Shown piece after piece: positions 16,346 to 21,840 of a DNA stretch of 21,840 bases; the stretch's first letter is position 1, and each line of letters starts with the position of its first letter. Source of the stretch: an uncultured Mycoplasmatota bacterium (GTDB taxonomy: Bacteria; Bacillota_I; Bacilli_A; RF39; UBA660); NCBI GenBank assembly GCA_946491675.1, contig CAMLYN010000006.1, positions 1 through 21,840 of the forward strand. Reading direction: 5' to 3'. The translations under genes were made by a program, and so were the position numbers. The notes under the pieces are model-generated. The model ran no database searches. It was given only the letters and a program-made list of their open reading frames with translations, and was not told where the DNA came from.

Positions 16346-18274
16346 ATTCAAAACACTATATTTAAAATAATCTTTTTTTAACGTATTATCACTGGCTGTA
16401 AATTTATTGTTTAATATTTTATTTATTTCTTTAATATAATCTTCATTAATACCATCATCTTTTAATTTATAATCATTTTTACTTGCAAAATATACAGCTT
16501 TATCAGTTACCCAACTACCAGTTGGAAATAACGCTATTGTTTCTTCATCAGAAAATAAATCTTTTCCTGTATAATACCGAGGATCATAATTTAAGTCAAA
16601 TAAATTAGCTAAAGTTGGTAAAATATCAAATGTACTAGCTGTTTTACTAATTACTTGAGGCTCAACAGTACTATTATAGATAATAAATGGCATTAAATCT
16701 TCATTTAAATCAGCATATCGATCAACTGGTGATCGTTTAGCTAAATAATCAAAATCTAAATTATATGGATGATGATCTCCAAATATAGCAATAACAGTAT
16801 CATCTAATTTACCATCTTTTTCTAAACTTTCAATTAAATATTCCAAACTTTGATCAAATTCGATTGCTTTAGCTAAATAACGTTTCATTGAAATTCCTGT
16901 ATCTAAATTTTTAACTTTATCCCAATTTTTTCTTGTAGTTGCATCATCAAAGTCATAAGAGAAATGCATTGAAACGGTTATAACAAAACTAAAGAATTTG
17001 TCATTTTGGCTAAACATTGGATAAATTTTTTCCATTAGCTTTAAATCACTAGTCCAACCACCACTAGTACTAAATCCTAATTTATCAGAATTATAAAAAG
17101 TTGAACCCATATTTTTATGAAGCTGAGTTCTAGGATAATAATTATCATCCCAACCATGATATGAAGTTGAAGTATATCCTGAATCATTAAATAAATTGAA
17201 AATGCTAGAACTATAATTATTATTAACATAAGTAAATGGGGTACAAACTGAATTACTTGGAATTATTGAAGTTAAAGCGATAAATTCACTTTCGCCAGTT
17301 GTACAACTAAATTTAGGAGCGTAGTAATTGTCAAAATACCATCCTTCTTTAGTTAAACGATATAAAGTTGGTGTTAGTTCAGGATCAATAGCAGCTAGAT
17401 CTAACGCCTCAACCATAATTAAAACTAAATTTTTATCTTTAAAAATACCTGTATATTCATTTTTATCAGTGATAGATTGGCTCATGTAATATTGATGTAA
17501 ATTTTTAATAATTTCATCATCTTCATTATCGATTAATTTCTGCCATTCTGTATCATCAAAATATCTAGTATAATCAGTTGGTTCTTCTTCATCAACTTTT
17601 GGTGGGTCAATTTCAATTATATTATGAGTCTCATCACCATTAATGAAATATATTAAATCCCTTATTAAAAATCTAGAACTACCAAATTCTTTTAAAGAAA
17701 TATCAATAAGTGTTGGGGATTTATATAATTCTTTATTATTTTTTAATTGATTTTCAGGAGTAACATTTAAAGTTACTAAAGACACTAAATGTAAAACTAT
17801 AATAGTACCAATTACAATTAAACTGTTTTTCCATGTTGGTTTTTCATAAGTAAACCACTTTTTCTTCCATATAAATAAAACAATCAAGACAATTAAAGGT
17901 AAAAAACATAGATAATATTCTATTTTTATACTAGAGATAAATGTTGATACTTCATTACTGATACGATCAGCATCACCACCACCGCCAAGCATACTTAAAG
18001 ACATAAAATTGCCCATAAAGTTTTTAAAATTTAATTGTAATAATGTATATAATCCAAAAATAAATACAGTTATGCATGTAAGAATTTTAGCAACTAATGG
18101 CTTAAATAAAGTATAAATAAAAGAGGTTAACAAGCTTAAAACAAAGGTAAATAATAATATTCTTAATAATTCAAAATCAAAAAAACTAGCAAAAGAAATT
18201 ATTTTAAACAATATTTCAATAAAAAACAAACTTAAAAAACTAGTTAAAAATACTTTTAAAAAATACTTATTCAT
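16331..18274 (-). CDS. LTA-synthase-family membrane sulfatase-fold enzyme
   Basis: This 647-aa protein fits the LtaS family, which transfers glycerol-phosphate from phosphatidylglycerol outside the membrane. The N-terminal half has about five transmembrane segments (roughly 8-32, 38-57, 61-82, 120-136, 151-170). The extracellular sulfatase-like domain follows. It shows the metal ligand Glu289 (IMVEALD), the likely nucleophile Thr326 in SCTTGESEF (compare GNTSDAEF in LtaS) and FGDHHPY with Asp/His ligands. The start is placed at 18274 because TTGGAGTGGG lies just before it, while the longer frame runs through the promoter. A phosphoethanolamine transferase or other polyglycerol-phosphate role cannot be excluded. 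It is a monocistronic unit. Confidence 0.9.
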   Translation of the reverse strand: MNKYFLKVFLTSFLSLFFIEILFKIISFASFFDFELLRILLFTFVLSLLTSFIYTLFKPLVAKILTCITVFIFGLYTLLQLNFKNFMGNFMSLSMLGGGGDADRISNEVSTFISSIKIEYYLCFLPLIVLIVLFIWKKKWFTYEKPTWKNSLIVIGTIIVLHLVSLVTLNVTPENQLKNNKELYKSPTLIDISLKEFGSSRFLIRDLIYFINGDETHNIIEIDPPKVDEEEPTDYTRYFDDTEWQKLIDNEDDEIIKNLHQYYMSQSITDKNEYTGIFKDKNLVLIMVEALDLAAIDPELTPTLYRLTKEGWYFDNYYAPKFSCTTGESEFIALTSIIPSNSVCTPFTYVNNNYSSSIFNLFNDSGYTSTSYHGWDDNYYPRTQLHKNMGSTFYNSDKLGFSTSGGWTSDLKLMEKIYPMFSQNDKFFSFVITVSMHFSYDFDDATTRKNWDKVKNLDTGISMKRYLAKAIEFDQSLEYLIESLEKDGKLDDTVIAIFGDHHPYNLDFDYLAKRSPVDRYADLNEDLMPFIIYNSTVEPQVISKTASTFDILPTLANLFDLNYDPRYYTGKDLFSDEETIALFPTGSWVTDKAVYFASKNDYKLKDDGINEDYIKEINKILNNKFTASDNTLKKDYFKYSVLNSSIK

Positions 18275-18292
18275 AATACCCACTCCAATTAT

Positions 18293-18321
18293 ATTATATA
18301 TCTTTTTTCTACAGTTGACAA
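18293..18321 (-). promoter_or_regulatory. Promoter of the LTA-synthase-like gene
   Basis: On the minus strand TTGTCA (18316-18321), a 17-nt spacer and TATAAT (18293-18298) form a near-consensus promoter. Its -35 overlaps the -35 of the divergent RNHCP gene by five bases. Confidence 0.75.
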
Positions 18322-18342
18322 TATTAAAATTTAATGTAAAAT
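18315..18342 (+). promoter_or_regulatory. Promoter of the RNHCP gene
   Basis: TTGACA (18315-18320), a 16-nt spacer and TAAAAT (18337-18342) lie close to the ATG at 18357. The -35 shares bases with the divergent LTA-synthase promoter, so the two polymerases should compete. Confidence 0.7.
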
Positions 18343-18356
18343 ATAATTGGTGATTT

Positions 18357-18668
18357 ATGAAAAGATTTAACATGATTGATGAAGGTTTTATTTGTGAAAA
18401 CTGTGGAAAAGAAGTAAATAAATTAAATTATACAGCTCGTGATCATTGTCCTTATTGTTTATATTCTAAACATGTTGATATTATGCCTGGAGATAGAAAA
18501 AATGAATGCTGTGGATTATTAGTGCCTATTAGTATTGAAAAATATAAAAACACTTATAAAATTATATATAAGTGCAATAAATGTAAAAAAATTCATAAAA
18601 ACATTGTTGCCAATGATGATAATTTTGACGAAATATTAAGAATAATGCAAAAACCTAGTGCTTACTAG
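18357..18668 (+). CDS. RNHCP-domain zinc-ribbon protein
   Basis: This 103-aa protein matches the small RNHCP family. It shows CENCGKEV (Cys14/Cys17), the name-giving motif as RDHCPYCL (about 29-36), a conserved GD.....CCG segment (about 45-54) and a CNKCKK pair (about 73-78), which suggests two zinc ribbons. The cellular role of the family is not established; nucleic-acid binding is a common guess. GGTGA precedes the ATG. Its TAG stop lies inside the shared terminator at 18649-18674. Confidence 0.88.
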   Translation: MKRFNMIDEGFICENCGKEVNKLNYTARDHCPYCLYSKHVDIMPGDRKNECCGLLVPISIEKYKNTYKIIYKCNKCKKIHKNIVANDDNFDEILRIMQKPSAY

Positions 18669-18674
18669 GTTTTT
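18649..18674. terminator. Bidirectional terminator shared by convergent genes
   Basis: AAAAACCTAGT-GCTT-ACTAGGTTTTT is a perfect 11-bp hairpin with A-run and T-run on both sides, so it works in either direction. It contains the RNHCP stop codon and overlaps the stop codon of the convergent 201-aa gene (18673-18675). Confidence 0.9.
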
Positions 18675-19278
18675 AAAATTTCCAAATATCTTCTTCCTCT
18701 GATACTTGACCATTATTATTTTGATTTTCATTTGGTAAAGTAACTGGATTAATATTTTGTAATTCTTCTGTTTGATTGTTTTCTAAATTTTGAGGTTCTT
18801 CATTTACAACTTCATTAACGGCATTATTATCAACAGCTTGATTATTATTCATTGGTTGACTATCAACATTAGGAACAGATTGTTCTGTTAATGGAGCAAA
18901 TAATGATTGATCAACTGTTTCATTTGCAGTAGGTTGAATAAATGATTGATCAACTGGTATTGTTGAAGATTCTGTTATTGGTGGCACAAAGCTTGATGTA
19001 TTATCACTAGGATTTTCACCAATTTGATTATTATCTACTTGAAGATTTTTTCCTGCAATATCTTGACTTAATTCATTAATTCCTTTAGCGTCAACTTCAA
19101 TTTTAGTTGGTTTTACATCTTTATTTTTTTTAACTTTCTCTTTTTTCTTTTCTTCAGTTTTTTCAGTCTTTCCTTTACGACCGAAATCTGTTTTATCAGC
19201 AATATATCCAATAATTGCCATTAATATGATTACACCAGCAACAATGATCCAAACATAATTTTCTGTTATAAAATCCAT
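18673..19278 (-). CDS. Membrane-anchored N/Q-rich low-complexity protein
   Basis: This 201-aa protein has one N-terminal transmembrane segment (about 8-26, NYVWIIVAGVIILMAIIGYI). Next comes a highly basic Lys/Glu stretch (about 34-60) that should stay cytoplasmic. A long disordered tail rich in Asn, Gln, Pro, Val and Glu follows. A short internal repeat is visible (VDQSFIQPTANE / VDQSLFAPLTEQ). It ends in an acidic EEEDIWKF. The function is unknown; the composition suits a flexible tether or docking tail. AGGAGG lies before the ATG, and a good promoter stands upstream. Confidence 0.82.
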   Translation of the reverse strand: MDFITENYVWIIVAGVIILMAIIGYIADKTDFGRKGKTEKTEEKKKEKVKKNKDVKPTKIEVDAKGINELSQDIAGKNLQVDNNQIGENPSDNTSSFVPPITESSTIPVDQSFIQPTANETVDQSLFAPLTEQSVPNVDSQPMNNNQAVDNNAVNEVVNEEPQNLENNQTEELQNINPVTLPNENQNNNGQVSEEEDIWKF

Positions 19279-19305
19279 ACTTAACTCCTCCTTATTCTTT
19301 AATTA

Positions 19306-19334
19306 ATAATATCATTTTTTTCTAATATTTTCAA
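19306..19334 (-). promoter_or_regulatory. Promoter of the N/Q-rich membrane protein gene
   Basis: On the minus strand TTGAAA (19329-19334), a 17-nt spacer and TATTAT (19306-19311) with an extended TGA form a good promoter about 28 nt upstream of the start. Confidence 0.7.
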
Positions 19335-19396
19335 TAGTTTTTTACTAATTTTAATTTTAGACAATTTTTTACATCAAATTTTTATTATTGTATTAA

Positions 19397-19897
19397 CTAT
19401 TTTTCTAAATAGTCTTCTCCTTTAAATGGTTCAGTTCTTAATAAATCAAAATAATCATTTTGTCTTAAAACTTCATAAACAGCTATAGCAACACAATTTG
19501 ATAAATTTAAAGCTCTAACTTTATCAGTCATTGGTAAACGCATGCAATGATTTAAATCTTGACTTAATATTTCTTTAGGAATACCTGTACTCTCTTTGCC
19601 AAAAATTAAATAAATATCTTTATCTTTAAATTCAAATTCAGTAGGTGGTTTCTTACCATATCTTGTAAAATAATAATAAGTTCCTGGATTTTTACTTTTG
19701 AATTCGTCAAAATTAGAATATACTTGATAGTCACAATTATTTATATAATTAACACCACATCTTTTAATTGTTTTATCATCTAATTTGAAACCTAAAGGTT
19801 CAATTAAGTGTAATTTAGAATTAGTAGCGACACATGTTCGCATAATATTACCAGTATTTTGTGGTATTTCTGGTTCATATAAAACAACATGAATCAT
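19397..19897 (-). CDS. trmL: tRNA (cytidine/uridine-34 2'-O)-methyltransferase
   Basis: This 166-aa SPOUT methyltransferase modifies the wobble ribose of leucine tRNAs using SAM. It shows the typical start HVVLYEPEIPQNTGNIMRTC, the SAM-binding knot motif IYLIFGKESTGIP (about 95-107) and RLPMTDKVRALNLSNCVAIAVYEVLRQ near the C-terminus. Length matches the YibK/TrmL family. It starts by a 4-nt ATGA overlap with the preceding AAA+ gene, so it is the last gene of the trx-AAA-trmL operon. A tRNA-Leu with anticodon CAA, a known substrate type of TrmL, occurs elsewhere in this window. Confidence 0.95.
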   Translation of the reverse strand: MIHVVLYEPEIPQNTGNIMRTCVATNSKLHLIEPLGFKLDDKTIKRCGVNYINNCDYQVYSNFDEFKSKNPGTYYYFTRYGKKPPTEFEFKDKDIYLIFGKESTGIPKEILSQDLNHCMRLPMTDKVRALNLSNCVAIAVYEVLRQNDYFDLLRTEPFKGEDYLEK

Positions 19898-20841
19898 AAT
19901 TCCGTTTGTTCCTTTTCTAAATCTTCTAATTTTACAACCGGTAAAACAACATTTTCTTCTTTACATAGATCTTTAAATGTTTCACGAAATTGATCTAATT
20001 CTTTAATAATACTATCAGGATAAATTTTGCGACTACTTTTTATAGCATTATAAAAATCTTCAACATCAACTTCCTTTTTGTTATAATACAAAGCAGTCGA
20101 GAAAGCCTGCGATAAAACTGATAAAGCAACATCAGGATACATTGCTGCAATACCATAAACTCTTTTAAATTCGCTAGTAGCACTAACTATTGATTTAACT
20201 AAAAGTTCTGTCACATATTGATTATATTTTATTTTAACACCAGTTTGTTTTTCTAATTTAGGAATAGTTCCCATCAAAATTTTAATTGTCGTTTCTTCAT
20301 TAGGCTCTAAAACATCAACTTTTTCAAATCTTCTTAAAAAAGCTCTATCTTTTAAGATATAAGTCTCATACTCAACACTAGTCGTAGCGCCAATAACCTT
20401 AATATCGCCACGATCTAATCCAGCTTTTAAAATATTAGCCAAATCCATCGGACCGTCATCTTTACTGCCGATTAGCATATGAATTTCATCAATAAATAGT
20501 ATAACTTTTTCAACACGTTTTAATTCTTCAACTAATTGATTAGCAACTAATACTTCCCGTCCGTCAATTGTCATTGTTCCTAATAAAGATGTTGAATTTA
20601 ATCGAACAATTCGATAACCTTTTAATGCATCTGGAACTTCATTAAGCTTTATTAAATAAGCAATTCCTTCGACAATTGCAGTTTTACCAATACCAGGTTT
20701 ACCGACTAATAAAGCAGACTTTTCTGGAGTTAATAAAATAACAATAGCTCTTTTTATTTCTTCATCACGGGCAATCGCTGGATTAGTTACATATTCTTTT
20801 TTTGTTAAATCATCTCCATATGTATCAATTACACTATACAT
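19894..20841 (-). CDS. Single-domain ClpA/ClpB-like AAA+ ATPase
   Basis: This 315-aa ATPase resembles only the first (D1) AAA+ module of ClpA/B/C proteins. It shows Walker A GKPGIGKT (47-54), Walker B ILFIDEIH (Asp118-Glu119), sensor-1 GATT (151-154) and likely arginine fingers in RAFLRRFEKV (166-171). A lid domain follows (about 185-285). There is no Clp N-domain, no coiled-coil M domain, no second AAA module and no ClpP-binding loop, so it is not a complete unfoldase. It lies between a thioredoxin-like lipoprotein (2-nt gap) and trmL (4-nt overlap). The partner or substrate is unknown. Confidence 0.85.
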   Translation of the reverse strand: MYSVIDTYGDDLTKKEYVTNPAIARDEEIKRAIVILLTPEKSALLVGKPGIGKTAIVEGIAYLIKLNEVPDALKGYRIVRLNSTSLLGTMTIDGREVLVANQLVEELKRVEKVILFIDEIHMLIGSKDDGPMDLANILKAGLDRGDIKVIGATTSVEYETYILKDRAFLRRFEKVDVLEPNEETTIKILMGTIPKLEKQTGVKIKYNQYVTELLVKSIVSATSEFKRVYGIAAMYPDVALSVLSQAFSTALYYNKKEVDVEDFYNAIKSSRKIYPDSIIKELDQFRETFKDLCKEENVVLPVVKLEDLEKEQTEL

Positions 20842-20843
20842 TA

Positions 20844-21248
20844 CTATTCACCTATATATCCTAATTGTTGCAATTTACTAAATACTGCATCATAGTCACC
20901 TGCACCAACAATTCGATTATGTGTTCCAGTTTCCTCACCATCTTTTATAAAGATTGTTGTCGGTGTTGAATCAACGTGAAATTTACTATAAGCTTTAGTT
21001 GATTCTTCATCAGATAAAGCATTCAAATCTAAAAAGAAAATTTCAATCTTATTTTTAGACATAATATCTTTCATTGTTTCCTCATATAATTCACAAGCAC
21101 TGCAAGTCGATGAACCAATTACTAAAACAAAGTCCTCATCATTGTTTAATTTAGTTTCAAGTTCTGTATAAGATAGCTGAGTATAATTATTTTGGCCACA
21201 ACCAGTAAGTAAAAATAAACCAATCAAACTTAACAATATTTTTTTCAT
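20844..21248 (-). CDS. Thioredoxin-like lipoprotein
   Basis: This 134-aa protein has a lipoprotein signal peptide: MKKILLSLIGLFLLTGC, with lipobox LTGC and Cys17 as the lipidated residue. A thioredoxin fold with the CxxC motif STCSACELYEE (about 47-57) and a cis-proline motif STPTTIFI follow. It is thus predicted to sit on the outer face of the membrane as a thiol-disulfide reductase or oxidase. The ATG at 21248 is chosen because AAAGGTGATG lies before it and the signal peptide starts there. A longer frame adds eight implausible residues. It is the first gene of an operon with the AAA+ ATPase and trmL. Confidence 0.88.
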   Translation of the reverse strand: MKKILLSLIGLFLLTGCGQNNYTQLSYTELETKLNNDEDFVLVIGSSTCSACELYEETMKDIMSKNKIEIFFLDLNALSDEESTKAYSKFHVDSTPTTIFIKDGEETGTHNRIVGAGDYDAVFSKLQQLGYIGE

Positions 21249-21263
21249 AACATCACCTTTATC

Positions 21264-21292
21264 ATTATACAATAAAAAAAGACTTATTTCAA
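21264..21292 (-). promoter_or_regulatory. Promoter of the trx-AAA-trmL operon
   Basis: On the minus strand TTGAAA (21287-21292), a 17-nt spacer and TATAAT (21264-21269) form a near-consensus promoter. It is embedded in the preceding LysM terminator, with the -35 covering its loop. Confidence 0.75.
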
Positions 21293-21301
21293 ATCTTTTT
21301 T
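21272..21301 (-). terminator. Terminator of the LysM gene
   Basis: On the minus strand AAAAAAGATT-TGAAAT-AAGTCTTTTTT forms 10 pairs (one G-U) followed by further T. It overlaps the LysM stop codon region and the promoter of the next operon. Confidence 0.75.
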
Positions 21302-21736
21302 ATCATATATTATAATTTGTTCCGGAACTAAATATATTTTTTTATTTAAACGATTTAAATTATCCCAACCAATTGGTAGACTATCTAATAATTCAGAAAG
21401 AGTTTCATTATTATTAACTATATATATTCCTACATTCTTCTTAGGAATCAATAGTTTTTGATTAGGATAAATATAATCATCGCCATCTAAACCATTTAAT
21501 AATTCAAGTGTTTTAACATCGGTATCATACCGTTGTGCAATATTATAAAGATTGTCGCCCTTTTTTACTATATAAGTTTGATAAACACTATCTTGTTTAG
21601 GTACGATCAATAATTGTCCTGGAATAATATCATCTAATGGCCCATTTAAATCAATTAATTCGTCAATACTAATATTTAACTTTTTAGAAATATCATTTAA
21701 TGTTTCATTATTTAAAACTTCATATATACTATACAT
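21284..21736 (-). CDS. Protein of three LysM repeats without signal peptide
   Basis: This 150-aa protein consists almost wholly of three LysM-like units, about residues 2-46, 53-98 and 105-146. Each shows a Y.V..ne-TL..I...... LN......I.PGQ/PNQ.L.IP pattern; the middle one (YIVKKGDNLYNIAQRYDTDVKTLELLNG) is the most canonical. LysM domains bind N-acetylglucosamine glycans such as peptidoglycan. No signal peptide, membrane segment or catalytic domain is visible, so how it would reach the wall is unclear. GAGGTGA precedes the ATG. Confidence 0.88.
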   Translation of the reverse strand: MYSIYEVLNNETLNDISKKLNISIDELIDLNGPLDDIIPGQLLIVPKQDSVYQTYIVKKGDNLYNIAQRYDTDVKTLELLNGLDGDDYIYPNQKLLIPKKNVGIYIVNNNETLSELLDSLPIGWDNLNRLNKKIYLVPEQIIIYDKKDLK

Positions 21737-21795
21737 ACTTCACCTCAATATAGTATATTCAAAACAATATAAAAGTACATTATTTATAGAACAAA

Positions 21796-21840
21796 ATTCA
21801 AAACAAGTTTTGAATGCCTTTACTTCACAGTAAAGTTTTT
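21796..21840. other. Two adjacent hairpins at the window edge
   Basis: ATTCAAAAC-AA-GTTTTGAAT (21796-21815) is a 9-bp inverted repeat followed by TTTTG on the minus strand. CTTTAC-TTCACA-GTAAAG (21818-21835) is followed by TTTTT on the plus strand. They may terminate the gene upstream on the minus strand, which lies outside the window; its coding sequence cannot be seen. Confidence 0.4.

Noticed and set aside
18275..18373. 33-residue N-terminal extension of the LTA-synthase-like protein
   Set aside because: It runs through the promoter region; GGAGTGGG and the membrane segment support the start at 18274.

Overview
The window is very AT-rich and uses TGA as a real stop codon: both the GNAT and the M20 gene end in TGA, and tryptophan is encoded by TGG. 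Strong Shine-Dalgarno sequences, extended -10 promoters, a T-box leader, ScpAB, an LTA-synthase-like enzyme and a pyruvate formate-lyase pair point to a fermentative low-GC Bacillota. An uncultured Bacilli/Erysipelotrichia-like gut lineage is the best guess, but this is inference and no taxon marker gene is present.

Layout. (1) 1-3060, minus strand: pflB-pflA, with tRNA-Gln(CUG) 9 nt behind pflA. (2) 3195-5325, plus strand: a promoter, a 19-codon histidine-rich leader ORF, mutually exclusive hairpins, two terminator-like hairpins, then a translationally coupled GNAT acetyltransferase and M20 metallohydrolase. This looks like amino-acid-dependent attenuation and is the most interesting object here. 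(3) 5326-7264: a structured non-coding stretch, then a protein made of two tandem HD-phosphohydrolase domains. (4) 7347-9269, minus strand: gltX behind a Glu-type T-box. (5) About 9480-13995: a compact putative integrative mobilizable element on the minus strand. It carries a small ORF, a MobV-type relaxase, a large serine recombinase and another small ORF. Near-identical 13-mers (12/13) bracket it, and its right edge abuts tRNA-Leu(CAA). (6) 14137-16297, minus strand: scpA-scpB, a 210-aa conserved-looking protein and a two-helix membrane protein. (7) 16331-18674: an LTA-synthase-family enzyme and a divergent RNHCP zinc-ribbon gene whose -35 boxes overlap; the RNHCP gene shares a terminator with a convergent N/Q-rich membrane-anchored protein. 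(8) 19397-21736, minus strand: a LysM-repeat gene, then an operon of a thioredoxin-like lipoprotein, a single-domain ClpB-like AAA+ ATPase and trmL.

Genes that plausibly work together are PflA with PflB, ScpA with ScpB, the GNAT and M20 enzymes under one leader, and the relaxase with the recombinase. The trx/AAA+/trmL cluster is an operon by spacing, but no functional link is evident. No CRISPR array, rRNA or insertion sequence was seen.
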